Shown one piece after another: positions 51,288-60,291 of a stretch of 64,000 nucleotides of DNA. The first letter of the stretch is position 1, and each line of letters opens with the position of its first letter. The DNA lies in assembly GCA_050951505.1 (NCBI GenBank), contig JBMNJE010000012.1:1-64000 (forward strand), read 5' to 3'. Source of the DNA: DUOA01 sp012839095. Its GTDB lineage: Bacteria; Bacillota; Clostridia; Caldicoprobacterales; DTU083. The translations under genes and the position numbers were made by a program. A model generated the notes under the pieces. It searched no databases, was not told the origin of the DNA, and saw nothing but the letters and a program-made list of their open reading frames with translations.

Positions 51288-53093
51288 ATGCCCACCAGCA
51301 GGCAGAAAAGAATAAGAAATTTTTGTATAATAGCTCATATAGATCATGGAAAATCCACTCTGGCCGATCGCCTTATGGAAGAGACCGGTGTTATAACTGA
51401 ACGGGAATTGGAAAAGCAGATGCTTGATACCATGGATCTGGAGAAGGAGAGGGGTATTACCATCAAGGCGCAGGCAGTACGCCTGGTGTATGTGGATCAG
51501 CATGGGGAGGAGTATATCCTGAATCTTATTGATACGCCCGGTCATGTAGACTTTACCTATGAAGTATCCAGGAGCCTGGCAGCCTGTGAAGGAGCCATCC
51601 TGGTAGTGGATGCCTCCCAGGGAATTGAAGCTCAGACCCTGGCTAATGTATACCTGGCTATGGAGCATGACCTGGAGCTTATACCTGTCATAAACAAGAT
51701 AGATCTGCCCAGTGCCCAGCCTGACATGGTAAAAAAGGAAATCGAAGACATTTTAGGCCTGGATACCGGGGATGCACCTCTTATTTCTGCAAAAAGCGGG
51801 ATCGGCATAAAGGATGTGCTGGAGAGTATTGTCCGTCATATTCCCCCGCCTGAAGGTGACGAAGAGGCACCTTTGCGGGCGCTGGTGTTTGATTCCTTCT
51901 ACGACACCTATCGGGGGGTTATTGCCTATATCCGGGTAATGGAAGGAAGCATCAGGGTGGGGGATCGGATTCGCATGATGGCCAGCGGCAAGGAATTTGA
52001 TGTAAACGAAGTAGGGACCTTCCGGCCCTTCCTGACACCCGGAACAGAACTGCGCGCAGGTGATGTTGGATATGTTACCGCCAGCATCAAAAATGTACAG
52101 GACACCCGGGTGGGGGATACCATTACCCATGCAGCCCGGCCTGCCGCCGCACCTCTTCCAGGCTACAAGAAGGTAACGCCTATGGTATACAGCGGAATTT
52201 ACCCAGCCGATGGTGCCGACTATGAGGATTTGAGAGATGCCCTGCAAAAATTGCAGCTGAATGATGCGTCCCTCAATTTTGAACCCGAAACATCAGCAGC
52301 CCTTGGATTTGGCTTTCGCTGTGGTTTTCTTGGCCTTCTGCATATGGAGATAATTCAGGAGCGTCTGGAAAGAGAATATGATCTGGATTTGGTTACCACT
52401 GCCCCCAGCGTTATATACAAGGTGCTGAAAAAAGACGGCCAGTTGGTTGAAATCGCCAATCCCACCAACCTTCCTCCCGTTGATGAGATTGAGTTCATAG
52501 AGGAGCCGGTGGTGAAGGCACAAATAATGTCCCCTTCCGAATATGTGGGCTCAATCATGGAGCTTTGTCAGGAACGCAGGGGTACCTACCGGCAGATGGA
52601 ATACATGGAGGAAACAAGGGTAATTCTCACCTATGAGCTTCCTTTGAATGAAATAATCTATGACTTTTTTGATGCCCTGAAATCCAGAACAAGGGGTTAT
52701 GCCTCACTGGATTATGAGGTTCTGGGCTATCAGGAAGCAGATTTGATTAAGCTGGATATTCTCCTGAACGGTGAAGTGGTGGACGCCCTGTCCCTGATTG
52801 TTCACAGAGACAAGGCCTATCAGAGAGGGCGGATGATTGCAGAGAAGCTGAAGGAAGTGATACCGAGGCAGATGTTTGAAATTCCCATTCAGGCAGCAAT
52901 AGGCAACAAGATCATTGCCCGTGAAACTGTAAAGGCTCTGCGCAAGGATGTATTGGCCAAATGCTATGGCGGAGACATATCCCGTAAGAAGAAGCTTCTG
53001 GAAAAGCAAAAGGAAGGCAAGAAGAGAATGCGCCAGATAGGTTCTGTGGAGGTACCGCAGGAGGCATTCATGGCTGTTCTGAAGCTGAACTAA
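51288..53093 (+). CDS. lepA: Elongation factor 4 (LepA)
   Basis: A 601-residue ribosome-bound GTPase that acts on stalled or mis-translocated ribosomes. G1 AHIDHGKSTLADR, G2 RGITIKAQAV, G3 DTPGHVDF and G4 NKIDLP are all present, followed by domains II, III, V and the LepA-specific C-terminal domain (IPRQMFEIPIQAAIGNKIIARE). Length is normal. ATG start with AGGAGGC upstream. It opens the conserved housekeeping stretch and is followed by hemW. Confidence 0.97.
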   Translation: MPTSRQKRIRNFCIIAHIDHGKSTLADRLMEETGVITERELEKQMLDTMDLEKERGITIKAQAVRLVYVDQHGEEYILNLIDTPGHVDFTYEVSRSLAACEGAILVVDASQGIEAQTLANVYLAMEHDLELIPVINKIDLPSAQPDMVKKEIEDILGLDTGDAPLISAKSGIGIKDVLESIVRHIPPPEGDEEAPLRALVFDSFYDTYRGVIAYIRVMEGSIRVGDRIRMMASGKEFDVNEVGTFRPFLTPGTELRAGDVGYVTASIKNVQDTRVGDTITHAARPAAAPLPGYKKVTPMVYSGIYPADGADYEDLRDALQKLQLNDASLNFEPETSAALGFGFRCGFLGLLHMEIIQERLEREYDLDLVTTAPSVIYKVLKKDGQLVEIANPTNLPPVDEIEFIEEPVVKAQIMSPSEYVGSIMELCQERRGTYRQMEYMEETRVILTYELPLNEIIYDFFDALKSRTRGYASLDYEVLGYQEADLIKLDILLNGEVVDALSLIVHRDKAYQRGRMIAEKLKEVIPRQMFEIPIQAAIGNKIIARETVKALRKDVLAKCYGGDISRKKKLLEKQKEGKKRMRQIGSVEVPQEAFMAVLKLN

Positions 53094-53159
53094 CAAAAAC
53101 AGCAGGAAAGCTGTACTTACCAAGGCAGATGCCTGATGATTCACAGGGGAGAGAAATTA

Positions 53160-54299
53160 ATGAGAAAAGTAGGACTGTATCTTCATTTCCCCTTCTGCAT
53201 ACAGAAATGCCGGTACTGTGATTTCCCGTCCTGGGCGGGCAGGGAGGACAAAATGATGCCTTATCTTGATGCCCTGTGGCGTGAAATGGAATCCTGGCAA
53301 GGCAGAAAACAGGATGAAATCAGTGTGAGCACTATTTACATGGGTGGGGGAACTCCCACTCTTTTTAGTGGAAAAGCATTGACTGATACATTGAAAAAAT
53401 GCAGAGAGATCTTTTTTGTGGAAAAGGATGCCGAAATAACCATAGAATGCAACCCGGACACAGTGGTTCCGGACAAGCTGCAGGTCCTGGCTGAAGGCGG
53501 TTTCAACAGACTCAGCATGGGTTTGCAGGCATGGCAGGACCCGCATCTTGAATTTTTAGGGAGAACCCACGGTCAGAAGCAGTTTGTGAATGCTGTGAAA
53601 TGGGCTGAAGAAGCGGGCTTTCACAATATAAGCGCCGATCTTATTTTCGGTTTACCCGGCCAAACCCCGGAGGACTGGAAGGAAACGCTGGAAAAGACTG
53701 CCCAGACCGGTGTGCAGCATATATCTGCCTATGGCCTTATTATAGAGGAAGGCACCGTTTTTCACCTTTGGCAGAAACAGGGGAAACTGCAGGAGATGGA
53801 GGAAGAACAGGAACGGCTGCTGTATCATGAAGGTGCTTCGCTTCTGGAAGAGCTGGGCTATCGGCAGTATGAAATATCCAACTTTGCCCGCCCCGGCTTT
53901 GAAAGCAGGCATAACCTGAATTACTGGAGGAATGGCGAATACCTTGGATTCGGCTGCAGTGCCCACAGTTATGAACAATCCGTAAGATGGAGCAATATAT
54001 CGGGCATATGTGAATATATCGAAAAGGTATCAAAGGGAGAATCACCGGTTGTAAGCAAGGAAATCATAAGCAGGGAGTCGGAGGTGTTTGAAACCCTGAT
54101 GCTGGGCTTTCGATTGAATGAAGGTGTGAACAAGGAGGAGTTTTACAGACGTTTCGGTTTCCCACTGACAAGCCGGTATAAAAAGGAGATTGCAGAGCTT
54201 ATGGGCCAGGGTCTGATTATTGAAGATGAAAGAGCTGTCCGGCCCACCCTAAGGGGCTTTGATTTTCAAAACCGCATTGCAATGGCATTTCTGGACTGA
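53160..54299 (+). CDS. hemW: Heme chaperone HemW (radical SAM, HemN-like)
   Basis: A 379-residue radical-SAM protein. The cluster motif is FPFCIQKCRYCDF. MGGGTPTLF and the SAM-binding ADLIFGLPGQTPEDW segment are typical of HemW. The C-terminal HemN-like domain includes YEISNFARPGFESRHNLNYW. HemW proteins hand heme to acceptors and lack coproporphyrinogen oxidase activity. The start is ATG 53160 with GGGGAGAG upstream; the in-frame ATG at 53136 lies before this SD. The lepA-hemW-hrcA order is standard in Firmicutes. Confidence 0.94.
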   Translation: MRKVGLYLHFPFCIQKCRYCDFPSWAGREDKMMPYLDALWREMESWQGRKQDEISVSTIYMGGGTPTLFSGKALTDTLKKCREIFFVEKDAEITIECNPDTVVPDKLQVLAEGGFNRLSMGLQAWQDPHLEFLGRTHGQKQFVNAVKWAEEAGFHNISADLIFGLPGQTPEDWKETLEKTAQTGVQHISAYGLIIEEGTVFHLWQKQGKLQEMEEEQERLLYHEGASLLEELGYRQYEISNFARPGFESRHNLNYWRNGEYLGFGCSAHSYEQSVRWSNISGICEYIEKVSKGESPVVSKEIISRESEVFETLMLGFRLNEGVNKEEFYRRFGFPLTSRYKKEIAELMGQGLIIEDERAVRPTLRGFDFQNRIAMAFLD

Positions 54300-54347
54300 G
54301 CAAGGGGCTGAAAACCCGCCGGAGATTAGAGGATTTTGAAATACCTA

Positions 54348-54376
54348 TTGACAAACATAGAGCTAAGTGATAATTT
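54348..54376 (+). promoter_or_regulatory. Sigma-A-type promoter of the hrcA operon
   Basis: -35 TTGACA (54348-54353), 17-base spacer, -10 TAATTT (54371-54376). It lies just upstream of the CIRCE element, as expected for HrcA-repressed heat-shock operons. Confidence 0.75.
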
Positions 54377-54388
54377 TAAATAGTAGTT

Positions 54389-54415
54389 TTAGCACTCAGC
54401 GCGGGAGAGTGCTAA
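54389..54415 (+). promoter_or_regulatory. CIRCE operator (HrcA binding site)
   Basis: TTAGCACTC, nine bases, GAGTGCTAA: a perfect consensus CIRCE. It lies just before hrcA and overlaps the expected transcript start. HrcA bound here represses the operon; heat shock releases it. Confidence 0.97.
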
Positions 54416-54433
54416 CAGAAGGGGGTGGATGCC

Positions 54434-55468
54434 TTGAAGTTGGACTCCAGGAAGCTTCAGATCCTGCAGGCTATTATAAATGACTACATTATTACGGCGG
54501 AGCCGGTAGGTTCCAGAACAGTAGCCAGGAAATACAATCTGGGTATCAGCTCTGCCACTATACGCAATGAAATGTCCGATCTGGAAGAGATGGGTTTTTT
54601 GGAGCAGCCTCACACATCAGCCGGAAGGGTTCCCTCCGATAAAGCCTACCGTCTCTATGTGGACAGACTGATGCGGATCAGGGAGCTGACTGATCAGGAA
54701 GCAGAATATGTGAAGAGAACATATCAGGAGAAAATCATGCAGCTGGAGCAGGTTATTTTTCAGACTGCCAAGGTGCTGTCCGATATTACCGACTATACAT
54801 CCATTGCTCTGGCTCCTCAGCTGAACAAGGTTACCATCCGGCATATTCAACTGGTACCTGTTGATAAGGATTTTGCTCTGCTGGTAGTGGTAACCAGCTC
54901 GGGTATTTTAAAGGATACTCTTATTCGCATTCCAGAAGGCATTGACAGCGACTTCCTGCAAAAGGTATCCAATATTCTGAACGATCATTTTCAGGGCAGG
55001 ACCTTTGACCAAATCGATATCAAGGATATTGCTCCTATTCGGGAGGTATTTGCCAGGAATCAGAAGTTCTTTAATTCCCTGGTAGATATATTAACAGGCA
55101 GATTACGGGAGTCTCAGCAAAAAGAAGTCTACCTGGGCGGCACCACCAATATCTTTAATTTTCCGGAATACCAGGATATACTTAGGGCTCGTTCGTTCCT
55201 GAATCTGATGGAGGAGAAGGATCTTCTGTACCATATTCTCTCCCGAAGCAACGATGGCGGCGTAAAGGTCACCATAGGCACGGAAAACCCGCATGAAGAG
55301 CTGAAGGAATGCAGCATTGTTACCGCCACTTACAGCTTGGGAGACAGGGTTTTGGGAACCATAGGCATAATCGGCCCCACCAGAATGGAATACTCTAAAG
55401 CTGTATCGGTAATGGATTATATGGGTAAGGCTTTAAGCACTTATCTGACGAGACTCTTTGGTGAATAG
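54434..55468 (+). CDS. hrcA: Heat-inducible transcription repressor HrcA
   Basis: 344 residues. N-terminal winged helix (LDSRKLQILQAIINDYIITAEPVGSRTVARKYNLGISSATIRNEMSDLEEMGFLEQPHTSAGRVPSDKAYRLYVD) shows every HrcA hallmark; later domains contain the GAF-like core and the C-terminal GPTRMEYSKAVSVMDYMG. I favour the TTG at 54434 because AAGGGGG ends about 9 bases upstream; the GTG at 54425 overlaps that SD. It represses its own operon through CIRCE, with GroEL as the usual modulator. Confidence 0.95.
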   Translation: MKLDSRKLQILQAIINDYIITAEPVGSRTVARKYNLGISSATIRNEMSDLEEMGFLEQPHTSAGRVPSDKAYRLYVDRLMRIRELTDQEAEYVKRTYQEKIMQLEQVIFQTAKVLSDITDYTSIALAPQLNKVTIRHIQLVPVDKDFALLVVVTSSGILKDTLIRIPEGIDSDFLQKVSNILNDHFQGRTFDQIDIKDIAPIREVFARNQKFFNSLVDILTGRLRESQQKEVYLGGTTNIFNFPEYQDILRARSFLNLMEEKDLLYHILSRSNDGGVKVTIGTENPHEELKECSIVTATYSLGDRVLGTIGIIGPTRMEYSKAVSVMDYMGKALSTYLTRLFGE

Positions 55469-55559
55469 CTGTGCAGCCTGCTGCAAACTGACTAAACTGA
55501 CATAGAAAATGTTACTGCCCTGCAGCAGGCTCCAAGTACATATAGATGAGGTGAAGGCA

Positions 55560-56216
55560 TTGAAGGAAAAGGACAGGACGGAAAACATGGAAAAAAGGGA
55601 TTCAATTGTTAACGAGGAATATGAAGAAAAGGAATCTTCAGCCTGTTGCTGTGCCGAAAGGGATACTTTCCAGGCAGGCAGTGGTTCCGAATGCAGCTGC
55701 AGCAATGGAATGCAGGCGGATCATGTCTGTGAGTGCGAAAAAGATCCGGAGTTGGAGCTTCTGGAGAAAAAGCTGAAAGAGGCAGAGGAGAAGCAGGAAG
55801 AGTACTTAAAAATGGCACAGCGGGTGCAGGCGGATTTTGATAACTATAAAAGGCGCAACAGAAATGCCAGGGCGGAAGCCCATCAGGCTGCTGCTGCAGA
55901 GGTAGTGGAAGCCTTTCTTCCGGTACTGGATAATCTGGACAGGGCAATGGAATCCATTTCAGCTTCAAATGTGGATGAATCTGTCATCAAGGGTATCGAG
56001 CTGGTAAGGAAACAGTTTCTGGATACCTTGTCCAGACTGGACGTGGAAGAGATAGATGCCCTGGGCAAGCCATTTGATCCCGAACTGCACAATGCAGTTG
56101 GTCAGGTGGAAGCGGAAGAAGGGCAGGAGGAGAATACGGTAGCTTTGGTTCTCCAGAAAGGTTACCGAATGGGTGGACGTGTTATTCGGTACAGCATGGT
56201 ACATGTTGCCCGTTGA
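55560..56216 (+). CDS. grpE: GrpE nucleotide-exchange factor with Cys-rich N-terminus
   Basis: 218 residues. The coiled coil (about 60-115: LELLEKKLKEAEEKQEEYLKM) and beta-wing (IDALGKPFDPELHNAVGQVE, then VALVLQKGYRMGGRVIRYSMVHVA) are standard GrpE, which releases ADP from DnaK. The N-terminal ~60 residues are unusual: Cys29-30-31, Cys45, Cys47, His55, Cys57 and Cys59, in the segments SSACCCAERD and ECSCSNGM, HVCECEK. GrpE N-termini are normally acidic and without Cys. A metal-binding or redox role is possible. The start is TTG 55560 with GAGGTG upstream. Confidence 0.93.
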   Translation: MKEKDRTENMEKRDSIVNEEYEEKESSACCCAERDTFQAGSGSECSCSNGMQADHVCECEKDPELELLEKKLKEAEEKQEEYLKMAQRVQADFDNYKRRNRNARAEAHQAAAAEVVEAFLPVLDNLDRAMESISASNVDESVIKGIELVRKQFLDTLSRLDVEEIDALGKPFDPELHNAVGQVEAEEGQEENTVALVLQKGYRMGGRVIRYSMVHVAR

Positions 56217-56276
56217 CATACCTTAATAATCAGAAATATTCAGTAACAAGAACAGTTAGCGAGGAGGATTTTTTTT

Positions 56277-58121
56277 ATGGGAAAAATAATCGGAATTGAT
56301 CTGGGTACCACCAATTCATGTGTTGCGGTTATGGAGGGCGGCGAACCCATGGTAATCCCCAATGCGGAAGGCGGCAGGACCACAGCTTCCGTTGTGGCTT
56401 TTGCGAAAAATGGGGAACGTCTGGTAGGCCAGATTGCCAAGCGGCAGGCCATAACCAATCCGGACCGCACCATTATGTCCATTAAAAGAGAAATGGGTTC
56501 CAATTTTAAAGTCAGAATAGATGACAAGGATTATACGCCTCAGGAAATATCGGCTATGATACTGAGCAAAATGAAACAGGATGCAGAAGCTTATCTGGGT
56601 GAACAAGTAACTCAGGCAGTTATTACCGTACCTGCTTATTTCAGCGACAGCCAGAGGCAGGCAACAAAGGATGCGGGCAGAATTGCAGGTCTGGAAGTAC
56701 TGCGTATAATAAATGAACCTACCGCAGCCTCATTGGCATACGGCCTTGACAAGGAAGCCAATCATAAAATACTGGTATACGATCTGGGCGGTGGAACCTT
56801 TGACGTATCCATCCTGGAGATTGGCGACGGTGTTTTCGAGGTTCTGGCAACCAGCGGCAACAACCGGCTGGGCGGCGATGACTTTGACGACAGAATTATC
56901 GACTGGCTGGCAGAGGAATTCATGAAGGAAAACGGAATTGATTTGAGAAAGGACAAAATGGCTTTGCAGCGCCTTAAGGAAGCTGCCGAAAAAGCTAAGA
57001 TTGAGTTGTCCGGCGTGCTGACCACCAACATCAACCTGCCCTTTATTACAGCTGACGCCAGCGGACCCAAGCACCTGGACATGACCCTTACCAGGGCAAA
57101 ATTCAATGAACTGACGGCAGACCTGGTGGAAAAGACCACAGTGCCCCTTCGCAATGCCCTTAAGGATGCCGGTCTGACTCCGGGAGAAATCGACAGGGTA
57201 ATTCTGGTGGGCGGTTCCACCCGTATTCCTGCCGTACAGGAGGCTGTCAGAAAGATTATCGGCAAGGAACCCGATAAGGGCATCAATCCGGACGAGTGTG
57301 TTGCCATAGGCGCAGCCATACAGGCAGGCGTTCTGGGCGGTGAAATCAAGGATGTTCTGCTTCTGGATGTTACCCCCCTGTCTCTGGGTATTGAAACCCT
57401 GGGCGGTGTCTTTACCAAGCTAATTGAGAGAAATACAACCATTCCTACCAACAAGAGCCAGATCTTCTCCACGGCTGCCGATGGTCAGACCAGTGTGGAG
57501 ATCCATGTGCTGCAGGGAGAGAGGGAAATGGCTGCCTACAACAAGACCCTGGGCCGATTCTCGCTTACCGGAATTCCGCCGGCTCCCAGAGGCGTTCCTC
57601 AAATTGAGGTAACCTTTGACATTGATGCCAATGGAATCGTCAATGTATCTGCCAAGGATCTGGGTACAGGCAACGAGCAGAAGATTACCATTACCGCTTC
57701 CACCAATCTGTCCGAGGATGAGATAGAAAAGGCTGTCAAGGAAGCCGAGCGTTATGCAGAAGAAGACAGGAAACGAAAGGAAGAAGTGGAAGCCAGGAAC
57801 AATGCCGATTCCCTGGTCTACAATACAGAGAAAACCCTGAAGGAACTGGGCGACAAGATAGATGCCGCTGATAAGGCAAAGATTGAAGCCGAAGTGGAGG
57901 CAGCAAGAAAGGCCCTGGAATCCAACGATGTGGATGCCATCAAGGCAGCAACCGAAAAACTGACTCAGGTATCCTATGAGGTGTTCGGCAAGGTCTACCA
58001 GCAGCAGGCCGGGGCAGCCGGCCCGGATGCCCAGGGAGGGCAGCAGGGTCCGTCGGAAGGTCCTGCAGATGATGACAACGTAGTAGATGCGGACTACGAA
58101 GTTATGGACGATGATAAATAA
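56277..58121 (+). CDS. dnaK: Molecular chaperone DnaK (Hsp70)
   Basis: A 614-residue Hsp70. GIDLGTTNSCVAVMEGG starts the ATPase domain; LVYDLGGGTFDVSILEIGDGVFEV and VILVGGSTRIPAVQE are the later signatures. The substrate domain and a helical lid with an acidic C-terminus (DNVVDADYEVMDDDK) complete it. As in other Gram-positives, the ATPase domain lacks the extra 24-residue loop of E. coli DnaK. ATG start with GAGGAGG upstream. Third gene of the CIRCE-controlled operon. Confidence 0.98.
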   Translation: MGKIIGIDLGTTNSCVAVMEGGEPMVIPNAEGGRTTASVVAFAKNGERLVGQIAKRQAITNPDRTIMSIKREMGSNFKVRIDDKDYTPQEISAMILSKMKQDAEAYLGEQVTQAVITVPAYFSDSQRQATKDAGRIAGLEVLRIINEPTAASLAYGLDKEANHKILVYDLGGGTFDVSILEIGDGVFEVLATSGNNRLGGDDFDDRIIDWLAEEFMKENGIDLRKDKMALQRLKEAAEKAKIELSGVLTTNINLPFITADASGPKHLDMTLTRAKFNELTADLVEKTTVPLRNALKDAGLTPGEIDRVILVGGSTRIPAVQEAVRKIIGKEPDKGINPDECVAIGAAIQAGVLGGEIKDVLLLDVTPLSLGIETLGGVFTKLIERNTTIPTNKSQIFSTAADGQTSVEIHVLQGEREMAAYNKTLGRFSLTGIPPAPRGVPQIEVTFDIDANGIVNVSAKDLGTGNEQKITITASTNLSEDEIEKAVKEAERYAEEDRKRKEEVEARNNADSLVYNTEKTLKELGDKIDAADKAKIEAEVEAARKALESNDVDAIKAATEKLTQVSYEVFGKVYQQQAGAAGPDAQGGQQGPSEGPADDDNVVDADYEVMDDDK

Positions 58122-58135
58122 TTCAGGTATAATGG

Positions 58136-58164
58136 AAAAGCCAAGGCAAACGCTTTGGCTTTTT
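58136..58164 (+). terminator. Attenuator-like hairpin between dnaK and dnaJ
   Basis: AAAAGCCAA pairs with TTGGCTTTT around a 10-base loop, with a short T-run. It is inside an operon, so it likely reduces dnaJ and downstream expression relative to dnaK rather than ending the transcript fully. Confidence 0.7.
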
Positions 58165-58198
58165 CAAAGACTTTTTGCGGATATAGGCGGTGAACCCA

Positions 58199-59326
58199 TT
58201 GGCTAAGCGTGATTACTATGAAGTACTGGGCCTTAGCAGAGGAGCGACAGAGGACGACATTAAAAAAGCTTACAGAAAGCTGGCCAAGAAATATCATCCC
58301 GATTTGAATCAGGGCGATAAGAAAGCAGAAGAGACATTCAAGGAAATAAACGAAGCCTATCAGGTACTGAGCAATCCTGAAACCCGGGCTCAATATGATC
58401 AATTCGGTCATGCAGGCCCGACAGGACAGGGTTTTGGCGGATTTGATTTCGGAGGCTTCGGCGATGGTTTTGGCGATATCTTTGATATATTTTTTGGGGG
58501 AAGCGGTTTTGGCACCGGCTCCAGACGCAGGAGAAGAGGTCCCACCCGGGGGAACGACATACGCTACAACCTTGACATTACCTTCGAGGAAGCTGCCTTC
58601 GGCACAAAGAAGGAAATCGAAGTGGTTCGTATGGAAGACTGCTTCGAGTGCAATGGAACAGGAGCCAAAAAACCCGAGGATGCAGCCACCTGTCCTGTAT
58701 GTAATGGAACAGGGGAGGTATCACAAGCACAAAATACGGCATTTGGCCGGTTTGTCAATGTCAGGGTGTGCGATCGATGCAATGGGGAAGGCACTGTTAT
58801 CTCAAACCCCTGTCCCAAATGTCATGGGAGAAAAAAGATACGCCGGGTACGCAAAATCAGCGTAACCATACCGGCCGGTATAGACAACGATCAGGCCATT
58901 ACTCTGAGAGGAGAAGGGCAGACAGGAGATATGGGCGGTCCGTCCGGAGACCTTTATGTATATATAACCGTACAGCCTCATAAGCTGTTTAAAAGAAAGG
59001 GATACGACCTTCATTGCGACATTCCCATCTCCTTTGGACAGGCTGCATTGGGAGCTGATATAGAAGTGCCCACTCTTGGCGGCAAGGTGAAGTATACAGT
59101 CCCGGAAGGAACGCAGACAGGCACCGTTTTCCGGCTGCGCAATCAGGGCATACAGCATTTGAGAAGCAATTCCAGAGGCGACCTGTATGTCAGGGTAAAT
59201 ATAGAAGTGCCCAGACGGCTGAACGAAAAACAGAAGGAGCTTATTCAGCAGTTTGAAGAGCTTATTGGCGAAACAGAGCAGAGAAAATCCTTTTTTGAAA
59301 AAATGAAGGATGTATTCGGTGTTTGA
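58199..59326 (+). CDS. dnaJ: Molecular chaperone DnaJ (Hsp40)
   Basis: A 375-residue class A J protein. J domain with YHPD (KKYHPDLNQ), a Gly/Phe-rich linker (FGGFDFGGFGDGFGD), four zinc-finger repeats (CFECNGTG, CPVCNGTG, CDRCNGEG, CPKCHGR) and the C-terminal substrate domain. I choose TTG 58199 (MAKRDYYEVLGL) with AGGCGGTG 7 bases upstream; an in-frame GTG at 58190 overlaps that SD. It stimulates DnaK ATPase and delivers clients. Confidence 0.96.
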   Translation: MAKRDYYEVLGLSRGATEDDIKKAYRKLAKKYHPDLNQGDKKAEETFKEINEAYQVLSNPETRAQYDQFGHAGPTGQGFGGFDFGGFGDGFGDIFDIFFGGSGFGTGSRRRRRGPTRGNDIRYNLDITFEEAAFGTKKEIEVVRMEDCFECNGTGAKKPEDAATCPVCNGTGEVSQAQNTAFGRFVNVRVCDRCNGEGTVISNPCPKCHGRKKIRRVRKISVTIPAGIDNDQAITLRGEGQTGDMGGPSGDLYVYITVQPHKLFKRKGYDLHCDIPISFGQAALGADIEVPTLGGKVKYTVPEGTQTGTVFRLRNQGIQHLRSNSRGDLYVRVNIEVPRRLNEKQKELIQQFEELIGETEQRKSFFEKMKDVFGV

Positions 59327-59340
59327 CTGGAGGCTTTGAT

Positions 59341-60291
59341 ATGGATTGGGTGGAGGTTGTCATCACAACGACCACAGAAGGGGCGGATATAGTGGCCCAG
59401 GCCTTTCATGATTCGGGTATCCCCGGCGTTGTTATTGAGGATCCGGATGATATCCGCCTGGCGCAGCAGGATGACAGGACCTGGGACTACATAGATAATT
59501 CCCTCCTGGACGATATGGGGGAAGAGGTATTGGTGAAGGCCTATTTAAGCAGTGATGCTTCCTTTGATGACAAGCTCGCTTTGATTAAGGAGAGACTGAA
59601 CTGGCTGCGTCAGCAGGAACTGGGTCTTTCCCTTGGGTCTTTGCATCTTGCATTGAATAATGTAAAGGAAGAGGACTGGGCCAACAACTGGAAACAATAC
59701 TATAAGCCTGTCAAGGTAAGCAGGCGCATGGTAATCAAGCCTTCCTGGGAACAGTACATAAGGGCTCCTGATGAGATAGTGCTGGAGATGGATCCGGGAA
59801 TGGCATTCGGTACCGGTACTCATGAAACCACTGCCCTCTGCATAGAGGCTCTGGACAAATATGTGAAAAGCGGAGATACAGTAGTGGATATCGGCTGCGG
59901 CTCAGGCATCCTGGCTGTTTCCTCCCTTTTGCTGGGGGCCGCCCATGCAACTGCCGTTGACCTGGACAGCAATGCTGTGAAGGTTGCAGTGGAAAATGCC
60001 CGCAGAAATCATGTGGAAGATCGGATGGAGATTATTCACGGTAATCTGCTGGACAAGGTGCAGAATAAAAAGTTTGATTTGGCTGTTGCCAATATAATTG
60101 CAGATGTTATAATCGATCTTGCCTCATATATTGGAGACTTCCTGAAGCCAGACGGGCTCTTCATAGCTTCCGGCATCATTATGGAGCGCTTGCAGGATGT
60201 ACTGCAGGCAGCAGAAGCTGCGGGTCTGGAGCTTATTGAGAAAAGTACAAAGGGTGAATGGGCAGTGGTGGTGTGTAAAGCCAATGCATAG
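59341..60291 (+). CDS. prmA: Ribosomal protein L11 methyltransferase
   Basis: A 316-residue SAM-dependent methyltransferase that methylates L11. The N-terminal substrate-recognition domain begins MDWVEVVITTTTEGADIV. The catalytic domain has PGMAFGTGTHETTALCIEAL, VVDIGCGSGILAVSSLLLGA (SAM-binding) and VANIIADVI. The start is ATG 59341 with GGAGG upstream; the longer frame from 59323 is rejected. It overlaps rsmE by 8 bases. Position after dnaJ is standard for Clostridia. Confidence 0.95.
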   Translation: MDWVEVVITTTTEGADIVAQAFHDSGIPGVVIEDPDDIRLAQQDDRTWDYIDNSLLDDMGEEVLVKAYLSSDASFDDKLALIKERLNWLRQQELGLSLGSLHLALNNVKEEDWANNWKQYYKPVKVSRRMVIKPSWEQYIRAPDEIVLEMDPGMAFGTGTHETTALCIEALDKYVKSGDTVVDIGCGSGILAVSSLLLGAAHATAVDLDSNAVKVAVENARRNHVEDRMEIIHGNLLDKVQNKKFDLAVANIIADVIIDLASYIGDFLKPDGLFIASGIIMERLQDVLQAAEAAGLELIEKSTKGEWAVVVCKANA

